This document shows positions 25,724-32,930 of a stretch of 64,000 nucleotides of DNA, one piece after another. Numbering within the stretch: the stretch's first letter is position 1; each line of letters begins with the position of its first letter. Source of the stretch: Actinomycetes bacterium (GTDB taxonomy: Bacteria; Actinomycetota; Actinomycetes; Propionibacteriales; Propionibacteriaceae); NCBI GenBank assembly GCA_023460935.1, contig JAEWOI010000005.1, positions 62,001-126,000 on the forward strand. The letters are read 5' to 3'. The position numbers and the translations under genes were made by a program. Below the pieces are notes generated by a model. That model was not told the origin of the DNA. It saw only the letters and a list, made by a program, of their open reading frames with translations, and did not search any database.

Positions 25724-26869
25724 TCACAGCGGGGTGAGGCCCAGCTTGCGGCCCACCAGGTTCCGCTTGCGGCTGGCCAGCCGCTCGGCCAGCGCGCCGA
25801 GGGCGATCGCTGCCGGGCGCATGGGGTCGGTGGCGATCAGCGGGACGCCGAGGTCGCCGCCGGAGGACATCGCCGGGTCCAGGGGCACCTCGGCCAGGAG
25901 CGGCACCTCGTAGCCGAGGCGGGTGGACAGCGTGCCGGAGACCTCCGCGCCGCCGCCGCTGCCGAACACGTCCACGCGGTGGGCCTGGCCGCAGTGCGGG
26001 CACGCCACCTCGAGGAAGGCCATGTTCTCCACGACGCCGATCACCTTCTGCTCCAGCATCGAGGCCATCGTCCCGGCCCGCTCGGCCACCTCTGCCGCGG
26101 CCTGCTGCGGGGTGGTCACAACCAGCACCTCGGCGTTGGGCAGCTTCTGCCCGAGGGAGAGCGCGACGTCGCCGGTGCCCGGGGGCAGGTCGACGATCAG
26201 GAAGTCGAGGTCGCCCCAGTACACGTCGGCGAGGAACTGCTGCAGCGCGCGGTCGAGGATCGGGCCGCGCCACGCGATCACCTGGTCGCGGCTCTGCTTG
26301 AGCATGCCGATCGAGATCACCCGCATGCCGAGAGTGGGCACCGGCATGATCATGCCGTCCACCGAGGTCGGCGAAGCGTCCATCAGCCCCAGCATCTGCG
26401 GGATGGAGTGGCCGTAGATGTCGGCGTCCAGCACTCCGACGTTCTTGCCACGGGCGGCCAGTGCCAGCGCCAGGTTGACCGTGACCGAGCTCTTGCCGAC
26501 CCCGCCCTTGCCGGACGCGACCAGGATCACCTGGGTGAGCGAGTCGGGGCGGGTGAAGGGGATCTCGCGCTCGTTCTGACCTCCGCGCAACTGCTTCTTC
26601 AGCTCAGCGCGCTGCTCGTCGGTCATCGTGCCGAGGGTGAGCCGTACCTCGGTGACGCCGGGGACGGCGGCGACGGCCTTGTTCACGTCGGCCTCGATGG
26701 TGTTAGCCAGCGGGCAGCCGGCGATCGTCAGCAGCACCGTCACCGACACGACGCCTTCGGCATCCGCTGCCACCGACTCCACCATGCCGAGTTCCGTGAT
26801 CGGGCGGCGGATCTCGGGGTCGATCACGTTGGCCAGCGCGGCGTGGACGGAGGTGGCGAGTTCAGACAT
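25724..26869 (-). CDS. mrp: Mrp/NBP35-family Fe-S cluster carrier ATPase
   Basis: 381 residues. Residues 1-85 are a MIP18/DUF59 domain (VIDPEIRRPITELGMVESV). The P-loop ATPase domain begins at about residue 110 with deviant Walker A GKGGVGKSS. DADIYGHSIPQMLG and the catalytic Asp block IVDLPPGTGDV follow. A CPHC motif (about residues 285-288) supplies the bridging cluster cysteines. It carries and delivers 4Fe-4S clusters. ATG 26869 has TAGGGT 7 nt upstream. The closeness to MgtE-N, DUF1003 and tatB genes follows mycobacterial gene order. Confidence 0.94.
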   Translation of the reverse strand: MSELATSVHAALANVIDPEIRRPITELGMVESVAADAEGVVSVTVLLTIAGCPLANTIEADVNKAVAAVPGVTEVRLTLGTMTDEQRAELKKQLRGGQNEREIPFTRPDSLTQVILVASGKGGVGKSSVTVNLALALAARGKNVGVLDADIYGHSIPQMLGLMDASPTSVDGMIMPVPTLGMRVISIGMLKQSRDQVIAWRGPILDRALQQFLADVYWGDLDFLIVDLPPGTGDVALSLGQKLPNAEVLVVTTPQQAAAEVAERAGTMASMLEQKVIGVVENMAFLEVACPHCGQAHRVDVFGSGGGAEVSGTLSTRLGYEVPLLAEVPLDPAMSSGGDLGVPLIATDPMRPAAIALGALAERLASRKRNLVGRKLGLTPL

Positions 26870-26876
26870 GCCCGCA

Positions 26877-26882
26877 ACCCTA
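26877..26882 (-). promoter_or_regulatory. -10 element TAGGGT, leaderless start of mrp
   Basis: On the minus strand TAGGGT is followed by TGCGGGC (7 nt) and ATG 26869. Confidence 0.55.
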
Positions 26883-26935
26883 CCGAGGGTGGCGGTACTC
26901 CCCCGACCGGGACCGGTCCTGCGGGCAGCTCCCGG

Positions 26936-27427
26936 TCAGGCCGGCCGGCTCTCCTCGTCCTGCTCGCGCTCGGCCAGTTCCTCCAGCAGCTCGCGCAACT
27001 CAGAGCGGATGAAGTCCCTGGTGGCGACGTCGCTCATTCGCATCCGCAACGAGGCGATCTCGCGGGCGAGGAAGTCCATGTCCGCCCTGGACTGCTCGGC
27101 CACCTCGCGGTCGTGCTCGATGCTGACCCGGTCGCGGGCCTCCTGCCGGTTCTGCGCCAGCAGGATCAGCGGCGCGGCGTAGGAGGCCTGCAGCGACAGC
27201 GCGAGGGTGAGGAACATGAACGGCCACGGGTCCGGAGCCGTGGGCATGCTGACGTTCCACACCAGCCACATGATGATCAGCACGGTCATCCAGAACAGGA
27301 AGCTCGCAGTGCCCATCCAGCGGGCGAAGGACTCCGCGAAGCTGCCGAAGGCGTCCTCCTCCATCCGCATCCGGGGAAGCCAGCCGCTGCGCCGGCCCGG
27401 GGTGTCCAGGCGGTCCTGCCTAGCCAT
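26936..27427 (-). CDS. DUF1003 membrane protein
   Basis: 163 residues with two membrane helices (FLFWMTVLIIMWLVWNV and WPFMFLTLALSLQASYAAPL) joined by the short, conserved loop containing PDPWPF. The C-terminus is an amphipathic, highly charged helix (HDREVAEQSRADMDFLAREI). This is the DUF1003 pattern; function is unknown. It overlaps the upstream MgtE-N gene by 8 bp, so both are made together, suggesting a joint membrane-associated or divalent-cation-related role (inference). Confidence 0.88.
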   Translation of the reverse strand: MARQDRLDTPGRRSGWLPRMRMEEDAFGSFAESFARWMGTASFLFWMTVLIIMWLVWNVSMPTAPDPWPFMFLTLALSLQASYAAPLILLAQNRQEARDRVSIEHDREVAEQSRADMDFLAREIASLRMRMSDVATRDFIRSELRELLEELAEREQDEESRPA

Positions 27428-28685
27428 CGATCACCTCCACGTCGAGGCGGTCCAGCTGCACCCCGCGCCAGTCGTTCGGCAGGATGTGGTCGAGCACGTC
27501 GTCAACGGTCACCGCACCGAGCAGGCGGCGCTCGGCGTCCACCACCGGAGCGCAGACCAGGTCGTAGGTGGCGAAGTAGCGGCTCACCTGGGCCACGTTG
27601 CTCTGCGGGGTGAGCGGGTTGATGTCCGGGTCGATCAGGCCGGCGGCCAGCACCGAGGGCGGTTCGCGAAGCAGCCGCTGGATGTGCACCGCGCCCAGGT
27701 ACCGGCCGGTGGGGGTGTCCAGCGGTGCCCGGCAGATGAAGGCCAGCGCCGCCATGGCCGGGGTGACCTCCTGGCGCCTCACGGCAGCGAGCGCGTCCGC
27801 CACGGTCGCGTCGGCGCCGAGCACCACCGGCTCGGGGTTCATCAGGCCACCGGCGGTGGCCGCGTCATAGCTCAGCAGCGTGCGGACGTCGCGGGCATCC
27901 TCCGGCTCCATCCGCTCCAGGATCGTCTCGGCCAGCTCTTGGTCGAGTTCAGCGATCAGGTCGGCTGCGTCGTCCGGGTCCATCTCCTCCAGCACGTCGG
28001 CGGCCCGTTCGGTGTCCAGCGACGCGATCACGTCGACCTGCTCGTCCTCCGGCAGCTCCTCCAGCGCCTCGGCCAGGCGGTCGTCGTCCATCGCCTGCAC
28101 CACGGCAGCGCGCAGCAGCGGGTCCATGTCGTGCAGTTCGCGGGCGACGTCCGCGGGCTTCAGTTCGGCCAGCCGCATCACCTGCTGCTCGGCGTCCCGC
28201 GGGGCCGGCTTCTCGATGAAATCGGGCACCTCGGACCAGTCGACGATCGTCACGTGGCCGCGCTGGAAGGGGCGGCGTCCGGGCTCGCGCAGCGCCACTT
28301 CAGCGAGCACCCAGTCCCGTGCCCGGTTGCGCTTGATGGCCACGTCGAAGATGGTCTCCGGCGCGGTCGCGGCGGCGCGCTCCACGGTGCGGTCGAACAG
28401 GCTGTCGATCACCAGGATCTCCCGCTCGCGCACCTGGAACCGTCGGGTGTTCACCAGCCCTGAGATGATCACCTGGTTGGCGTCGATCGAGTGCACCCGT
28501 TCCATCGGGAAGAAGATCCGCCGCAGCGCGAACAGCTCCACCACCAGGCCCTTGACCCGGGGCGGGCGTCGTCCCGACCGCTTCTGGATGACGACGTCGC
28601 GGACCTTGCCCACCTGGTCGCCGTTGGGGTCGAGCATGGGCAGTCCCTTGATCCTCGAGACGAAGATCGAAGATGCCGAGGTCAC
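27420..28685 (-). CDS. Soluble MgtE-N / CBS-domain protein with PRC-barrel
   Basis: 421 residues. Residues 5-85 resemble a PRC-barrel (LPMLDPNGDQVGKVRDVVIQ). Residues about 175-300 form the MgtE N-terminal superhelix of repeated LEELPEDEQVDVIASLD / LEEMDPDDAADLIAELD units. Two CBS modules follow (about 300-415, ending GAVTVDDVLDHILPNDWRG). The MgtE transmembrane channel domain is absent, so this is the Mg-sensing cytosolic part alone, as in mycobacterial Rv1232c-like proteins. Many Asp/Glu pairs are potential Mg sites. It is coupled to the DUF1003 membrane protein. GTG 28685 has TAGCCT 7 nt upstream. Confidence 0.87.
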   Translation of the reverse strand: MTSASSIFVSRIKGLPMLDPNGDQVGKVRDVVIQKRSGRRPPRVKGLVVELFALRRIFFPMERVHSIDANQVIISGLVNTRRFQVREREILVIDSLFDRTVERAAATAPETIFDVAIKRNRARDWVLAEVALREPGRRPFQRGHVTIVDWSEVPDFIEKPAPRDAEQQVMRLAELKPADVARELHDMDPLLRAAVVQAMDDDRLAEALEELPEDEQVDVIASLDTERAADVLEEMDPDDAADLIAELDQELAETILERMEPEDARDVRTLLSYDAATAGGLMNPEPVVLGADATVADALAAVRRQEVTPAMAALAFICRAPLDTPTGRYLGAVHIQRLLREPPSVLAAGLIDPDINPLTPQSNVAQVSRYFATYDLVCAPVVDAERRLLGAVTVDDVLDHILPNDWRGVQLDRLDVEVIDG

Positions 28686-28692
28686 GTCCGGC

Positions 28693-28698
28693 AGGCTA
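28693..28698 (-). promoter_or_regulatory. -10 element TAGCCT, leaderless start of the MgtE-N gene
   Basis: On the minus strand TAGCCT, then GCCGGAC (7 nt), then GTG 28685. Confidence 0.5.
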
Positions 28699-28732
28699 CC
28701 GCTTCCGACAGGGTCAACCTATGCCGCAGCGC

Positions 28733-29104
28733 TCAGGTGGCCTCAGTGTCGAAGGCGACCGGTGGCCGGGCGCCGGCCGCAACGGCCTGCTGCGGGCTGT
28801 CGGGCACGTCCGTTGTGCCCGCTGGGGCGGGCTGGTCGTGGCGGAGCGGCTCCAGCTCGGCCTGCACCGGGTTCAGCACGTGGGTCTGCACCAGCGTGCG
28901 CGGGTTCAGGTCGGCCAGCTGCAGGTCGGCGAACTCCGGGCCGAGTTCGTCCCGGAGCCGGCCCTGGGCGTCGTTGGCGATGTTGCGGACGTAATTGAGC
29001 ACCCGGGCGGCCTTGCGGGCGAGCTCCGGCAGCTTCTCCGGCCCGAAGATGATCACGGCGAACACGGCCAAGATCACGATCTCGGACATGTTGAAGTCGA
29101 TCAT
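28733..29104 (-). CDS. tatB: Sec-independent translocase subunit TatB
   Basis: 123 residues. A short N-terminal membrane helix (MSEIVILAVFAVIIFGPEKLPELARKA) contains the hallmark FGPEKLPEL hinge. An amphipathic helix and a charged, Pro-rich C-terminal tail follow. TatB forms the twin-arginine receptor with TatC. The GH144-like protein in this window carries a twin-arginine signal and is a likely client. In mycobacteria tatB follows the sigE-rseA-htrA genes; here dapA lies directly upstream instead. ATG 29104 has TAGCCT 6 nt upstream. Confidence 0.92.
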   Translation of the reverse strand: MIDFNMSEIVILAVFAVIIFGPEKLPELARKAARVLNYVRNIANDAQGRLRDELGPEFADLQLADLNPRTLVQTHVLNPVQAELEPLRHDQPAPAGTTDVPDSPQQAVAAGARPPVAFDTEAT

Positions 29105-29110
29105 GGCGTC

Positions 29111-29116
29111 AGGCTA
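29111..29116 (-). promoter_or_regulatory. -10 element TAGCCT, leaderless start of tatB
   Basis: On the minus strand TAGCCT, then GACGCC (6 nt), then ATG 29104; it lies in the 21-bp gap after dapA. Confidence 0.5.
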
Positions 29117-29125
29117 TGCCCTTGC

Positions 29126-30007
29126 TCACAGGCCTTCTGCGTCCAGGATGGCGACGAACGCCGCCGCCTGCTCCGGGCTCGCATCGAGCAGCGGCTTGCG
29201 GACCGGACCGGGAGCGAAGCCGCGGGCGGCGAGCCCGGCCTTCACCAGCATGCAGCCCTGGGTGGCGAAGACGCCGAGGTAGACCGGCAGCAGCGCAGCG
29301 TTCAGGGCGGTGGCGCGGGCGACGTCGCCTTCGAGGAAGGCCTCCACCAACTCCCTGGTGCGGGCTCCGGTGAAGTGGGTCGAGGTACCCACGACCCCGA
29401 CCCCGCCGACGGCCAGCAGAGGCAGCGTCATCGCGTCGTCGCCTGAGTAGTAGGCGAGGCCGGTGGCGGCGATCACCTGGGCGGAGGCGACGGGCTGGCC
29501 CTTCGCGTCCTTGACCGCGACGATGTTGGGATGGGCCGCGATCTCGATCATGGTCGCGGTCTCCACCGGGATCCCGGAGCGGTGGGGGATGTCGTAGACC
29601 ATCACCGGCAGCCCAGTGGCCCCGGCCACCGTCTGGAAGTGGTCTGCCACGGCGTCCTGCGGCGGCCGGCTGTAGTAGGGGGTGACCACCAGCAGGCCGT
29701 GCACGCCGGCCTGCTCGGCCCGGCGGGCCAGCTCGATGGTGTGCCTGGTGTCGAAGGTGCCGACCCCGGCGACGATCCTCGCCCGGTCGCCCACCTCGGC
29801 GACCACGGCTTCCAGCAGCGCAGACTTCTCCTCGTCCGTCGTGGTCGGGGACTCCCCCGTCGTGCCGTTGACGACCAGCGCGTCGTTGCCCTGGACGTCC
29901 ACCAGGTGGGCGGCGAGCCGACGGGCCTCGGCCAGGTTCAGGGATCCGTCCGGATGGAAGGGGGTGACCATGGCCGTCTGGATCCGGCCGAAGGGCAGCG
30001 CTGTCAT
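29126..30007 (-). CDS. dapA: 4-hydroxy-tetrahydrodipicolinate synthase
   Basis: 293 residues. This TIM-barrel aldolase condenses pyruvate with aspartate semialdehyde, the first committed step to diaminopimelate and lysine. Visible motifs: NGTTGESPTTT (phosphate-like loop), the catalytic Tyr in MVYDIPHRSG and the Schiff-base Lys in VKDAKGQP. The other succinylase-branch genes dapC, dapD and dapE lie 7-11 kb away in the window; dapB and dapF are not seen. ATG 30007 has TAGGCT 6 nt upstream. It is divergent from the O-methyltransferase gene. Confidence 0.95.
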   Translation of the reverse strand: MTALPFGRIQTAMVTPFHPDGSLNLAEARRLAAHLVDVQGNDALVVNGTTGESPTTTDEEKSALLEAVVAEVGDRARIVAGVGTFDTRHTIELARRAEQAGVHGLLVVTPYYSRPPQDAVADHFQTVAGATGLPVMVYDIPHRSGIPVETATMIEIAAHPNIVAVKDAKGQPVASAQVIAATGLAYYSGDDAMTLPLLAVGGVGVVGTSTHFTGARTRELVEAFLEGDVARATALNAALLPVYLGVFATQGCMLVKAGLAARGFAPGPVRKPLLDASPEQAAAFVAILDAEGL

Positions 30008-30013
30008 GGGGCC

Positions 30014-30019
30014 AGCCTA
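30014..30019 (-). promoter_or_regulatory. -10 element TAGGCT, leaderless start of dapA
   Basis: On the minus strand TAGGCT, then GGCCCC (6 nt), then ATG 30007. Confidence 0.55.
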
Positions 30020-30116
30020 GGGTGTGCGGGTGCGCGGGCGGCCGTGGCCTTCGCGCCGGCGGACGATTCGGCCGGGGCGTATGGAGGGGCACGACCCGCC
30101 GCCGGGCTTCGTGCCT

Positions 30117-30122
30117 TACGCT
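30117..30122 (+). promoter_or_regulatory. -10 element TACGCT upstream of the O-methyltransferase
   Basis: TACGCT lies 8 nt before GTG 30131. The gap GGGGAACC could alternatively serve as a weak ribosome site. Confidence 0.45.
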
Positions 30123-30130
30123 GGGGAACC

Positions 30131-30790
30131 GTGAACGCAGCACCCAAGAACTCCGCCCGCGCAGGCTCGCCGGCTGCCTCCATCCCCTTCGCCGAGGCCT
30201 TCGTCGCAGAGGTGGACGGGGCCGAGGACGCCCGCCGGCGCGCTGAGGAGCTGCAGGTCGAGTGCATCAGCACCGGCGTCGCGGCCACCCTCACGTTCCT
30301 GGCCAGGACCCTGCAGGCCCGGACCGTCGCTGAGATCGGCACCGGCACCGGGGTCTCCGCGTTGGCGCTGCTCGCCGGCATGGCTCCGGAAGGGGTGCTG
30401 ACGAGCATCGACGCCGAGGCCGAGCACCAGCACGCCGCGCGTGAGGTGCTCACGGCCCAGGGCGTGGCGAGCCGCCGGGTGCGCCTGATCGCCGGCCAGG
30501 CCCTGAACGTGCTGCCAAAGCTCACCGACGGCGCGTACGACCTGGTCTACGTCGACGGCGACCCGCTCGAGTACGTGGAGTACGTGGCCCAGGCCGAGCG
30601 GCTGCTCCGCAGCGGCGGGCTGCTGGTGGTGCACCACGCCCTCTGGCAGGGCCTGGTTGCCGATGAGAAGAACTACGAGGACGAGCCCCTGATCATCCGG
30701 GAGGCCCTCGATGCGGTGCTCGCCAACGAGTTGTTCACCCCCGCGCTGGTACCGATCGGCGACGGCCTGCTGGTGGCCGTCCGCGCCTAG
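30131..30790 (+). CDS. SAM-dependent O-methyltransferase (class I, COG4122-like)
   Basis: 219 residues from GTG 30131. The SAM-binding loop is AEIGTGTGVSALALLAGM, the acidic residue that follows is in TSIDAEAEHQ, and YDLVYVDGDPLEYVEYVAQAERLLRSGGLLVVHHALW is the catechol-methyltransferase-like core. Mycobacterial Rv1220c is the likely counterpart, which there sits beside sigE. The methyl acceptor is unknown. The gene is convergent with the MFS transporter across a palindromic repeat. Confidence 0.9.
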   Translation: MNAAPKNSARAGSPAASIPFAEAFVAEVDGAEDARRRAEELQVECISTGVAATLTFLARTLQARTVAEIGTGTGVSALALLAGMAPEGVLTSIDAEAEHQHAAREVLTAQGVASRRVRLIAGQALNVLPKLTDGAYDLVYVDGDPLEYVEYVAQAERLLRSGGLLVVHHALWQGLVADEKNYEDEPLIIREALDAVLANELFTPALVPIGDGLLVAVRA

Positions 30791-30828
30791 CGCCGCCCCT
30801 TCCGCCCCGTTCCTTCCGCCCTTCGTCA

Positions 30829-30874
30829 CAAGCTGTGAGTTAGGCGCCGACATCGGCGGCTAACTCACAGCTTG
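30829..30874. repeat. 46-bp palindromic intergenic repeat, copy A
   Basis: Arms CAAGCTGTGAGTTAG (30829-30843) and CTAACTCACAGCTTG (30860-30874) pair perfectly. After a G-G mismatch, CGCCGA pairs with TCGGCG around a CA apex. It lies between convergent genes (O-methyltransferase and MFS). Two diverged copies occur at 32872 and 36921. Confidence 0.9.
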
Positions 30875-30899
30875 CGGGGTTTGGAGCGGGGTTCGGAAC

Positions 30900-32183
30900 T
30901 CAGTGAGGGGCGTTGGCGGCCTCGGCGGCGCTGATCGTGGCCGTCCGGACGGTGAGCGCGACGTAGCCGCAAGCGACGAGCGACAGTCCCACCGCTGCGA
31001 GGAAGGTCGTGGCCAGGCCGGCCTGTTCGGCCACCAGCCCGCCGAGCACGGCGCCGAGCGGCATGAGGCCGAAGGCCAGAGTGCGGGTGGCGCCGCCGAC
31101 GCGGCCGAGCAGTTCGCCGGGCACCAGCCGCTGCCGCAGCGACTGGGCCACAACGTTGCCCACGGTGTTGGTGATGCCGATCAGCGTGACCGCGCCCGCG
31201 ACCGCCCAGCCGTTCGGCCAGAACACCGGCACCAGCATCAGCAGAACGCTGCCGGTGAGGCTGGCCACCATGGTGCGCACCTCCCCGAGGCGGGCTGTGA
31301 CGGCCTCGGTGACCAGGGACCCACCGACTGCGCCCGCGGCGAAGCCCAGCATGACCAGCGGGTACTGCGCCTCGGTGAGCCCCATCGCCGAGCCGGGTCC
31401 GACCGCCCACAGCACGAACACCGCGAAGTAGGCGGTGCTGGCAAGGTTGAGCACGCTGGAGGTGAGCACCAGCGGCCGGATCACCGGGTGGTGCACCACG
31501 AACGCCAGCCCTTCCCGCACCTGGGCGAGCGGGCTGCTGGCACGGCCGGCCGCCGGCGCCTTGCGGAAGTTGCCGCGCAGCCCGACGGCCAGCACCACGG
31601 CCGCCAGCGCAGCGAGCGCCGCGGAGGTGCCGAAGCCGATGCCGGCCCCCAGCACGACCAGCACGCCGGCCAGCGGCGCACCGAGGAAGACGTTGGCGAC
31701 CTGCTGCACGCCGACCACCCGTCCGTTCGCCGCAGGCAGGCGCTCGGCGGGCACCAGGTCCGGCACGATCGACGTGGCGGCCAGGTCGGCGAACACCTCG
31801 GTGGCGCCGTAGACCAGCACCAGCACGACCAGCAGCGGCATGCTCAGGGCTCCGGCGAACCCCAGCGCCGCCCCGGTGGCCAGGACGGCTGCCCGCATGG
31901 TCAGCGCCAGCACCTGCGCGCGGCGCCGGTCGACGCGGTCGATCACCACCCCCGCGCCGATTCCCAGCAGCAGCCAGGGCAGCCAGGCCGCAGCCGACAG
32001 CAGTGAGATCTGCGCGGGCGAGGTGGTCAGGCCGAGCGCGACGAGCGGCGCGAGCGTGGTGAGCACCCCGTCCCCGAGGTTCGCCAGCCCGGTGGAGGCG
32101 AGCTGGGCTGCGAACGGGCGGCCCAGGCCAAACCTGCGGGCCGGGGTCTCCACCTGCTCGACGGCGCGGACTGCTGTGCTCAT
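30900..32183 (-). CDS. MFS transporter (multidrug efflux-like)
   Basis: 427 residues with twelve predicted helices. The loop 2-3 motif appears as GAGVVIDRVDRRRAQVLAL, and FADLAATSIVPDLVPAERLPAANG is typical of the MFS_3 / enterobactin-exporter-like group. MRQRLVPGE-like loop QSLRQRLVPGELLGRVGGA lies in the C-terminal half. It is divergent from an ArsR-like repressor with 73 bp between the starts, which contains two inverted repeats. This looks like a repressor-controlled exporter; the substrate is unknown. Confidence 0.9.
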   Translation of the reverse strand: MSTAVRAVEQVETPARRFGLGRPFAAQLASTGLANLGDGVLTTLAPLVALGLTTSPAQISLLSAAAWLPWLLLGIGAGVVIDRVDRRRAQVLALTMRAAVLATGAALGFAGALSMPLLVVLVLVYGATEVFADLAATSIVPDLVPAERLPAANGRVVGVQQVANVFLGAPLAGVLVVLGAGIGFGTSAALAALAAVVLAVGLRGNFRKAPAAGRASSPLAQVREGLAFVVHHPVIRPLVLTSSVLNLASTAYFAVFVLWAVGPGSAMGLTEAQYPLVMLGFAAGAVGGSLVTEAVTARLGEVRTMVASLTGSVLLMLVPVFWPNGWAVAGAVTLIGITNTVGNVVAQSLRQRLVPGELLGRVGGATRTLAFGLMPLGAVLGGLVAEQAGLATTFLAAVGLSLVACGYVALTVRTATISAAEAANAPH

Positions 32184-32209
32184 GCGCTTCCCCTTCTATG
32201 CTGACCTCA

Positions 32210-32227
32210 TGCAGAGACTTCTCTGCA
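32210..32227. promoter_or_regulatory. Operator palindrome TGCAGAGACTTCTCTGCA
   Basis: A perfect 8-bp inverted repeat with a CT spacer, between the divergent MFS and ArsR-like starts. Probable repressor site covering both promoters. Confidence 0.75.
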
Positions 32228-32237
32228 AAGGAATCTA

Positions 32238-32255
32238 TGCAAAGGTATCTCTGCA
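32238..32255. promoter_or_regulatory. Second, imperfect operator TGCAAAGGTATCTCTGCA
   Basis: This matches the first operator at 6 of 8 positions in the left arm and all in the right arm. It is centred 28 bp downstream and ends one base before the regulator's ATG, which suits autorepression. Confidence 0.65.
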
Positions 32256-32256
32256 C

Positions 32257-32853
32257 ATGGCTGAGCGCAAGAGCCCGGACGAGAGTGTCAACGAACGCGC
32301 GGTGCAGGTGGGCCCGGAGTCGCTGAAGGCGTTCGCGCACCCGCTGCGAATGTCCATGTACGGCGAGTTGCAGCGCCTGGGGGCGGCCACCGCGAGCCAG
32401 CTGGCCCGCATCCTGGGTGAGAGCAGCGGCCAGACCAGCTACCACCTGCGCCAGCTCGAACGCCACGGCTTCGTCGAGGACGACCCGAACCACACCGGCG
32501 GGCGGGAACGCTGGTGGCGCGCCGTCGGCTTCAACCTGAGCGAGCCCGACCTCTTCCGCGACCCCGTCTCCGCCGGGCCGGCCAAGGCGATCGTGCGGCA
32601 GGTGATCGCTGAGCGCGCAGCCGCGCTCACCTCGTGGCTGAACAACTTCGACCCCGCTGACGAGGACGCGATGCTGTCCTCCTCCAGCCTCTCACTGACC
32701 AACGCCGAGTCCAGGGAGCTGGCCAAGGAGCTGGCGGAGGTGCTGGAGCGGCACTCCAAGGCGGTGCGGGACCGTCGGCCGCCGGACGATGCCCGGCGCT
32801 TCCGGGTGCACCTGGACCTGTTCCCGCTCCCGGGCCCGTCCGGGACGGCCTGA
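32257..32853 (+). CDS. ArsR-like winged-helix transcriptional regulator
   Basis: 198 residues from ATG 32257. The winged helix is ESLKAFAHPLRMSMYGELQRLGAATASQLARILGESSGQTSYHLRQLERHGFVEDD (residues about 23-78). The remainder (RWWRAVGFNLSEPDLF onward) is a helical effector or dimer region with an acidic serine-rich stretch. No metal-binding cysteines are present, so a metal sensor is unlikely. Position and the two operators upstream make it the repressor of the divergent MFS gene and of itself. An upstream in-frame ATG at 32209 would overlap the first operator and is less likely. Confidence 0.87.
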   Translation: MAERKSPDESVNERAVQVGPESLKAFAHPLRMSMYGELQRLGAATASQLARILGESSGQTSYHLRQLERHGFVEDDPNHTGGRERWWRAVGFNLSEPDLFRDPVSAGPAKAIVRQVIAERAAALTSWLNNFDPADEDAMLSSSSLSLTNAESRELAKELAEVLERHSKAVRDRRPPDDARRFRVHLDLFPLPGPSGTA

Positions 32854-32871
32854 ACCCGCCCACCAACCGCA

Positions 32872-32917
32872 CAAGCCGTGAGTTGGGCGCCGATGTCGGC
32901 GGTTAGCTCACAGCTTG
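32872..32917. repeat. 46-bp palindromic intergenic repeat, copy B
   Basis: Left arm CAAGCCGTGAGTTGG (32872-32886), core GCGCCGA-TG-TCGGCG, right arm TTAGCTCACAGCTTG ending 32917. Relative to copy A the changes are mostly transitions that keep G-U pairing, suggesting selection at RNA level. It lies between the convergent ArsR-like gene and glgC. Confidence 0.88.
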
Positions 32918-32930
32918 CGAAGGAGGCGGG

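Noticed and set aside
24608..27613. 1000-codon plus-strand frame antisense to lacI and mrp
   Set aside because: Composition is typical of reverse-strand high-GC frames, with no motif or ribosome site; the opposite strand carries clear LacI and Mrp domains.
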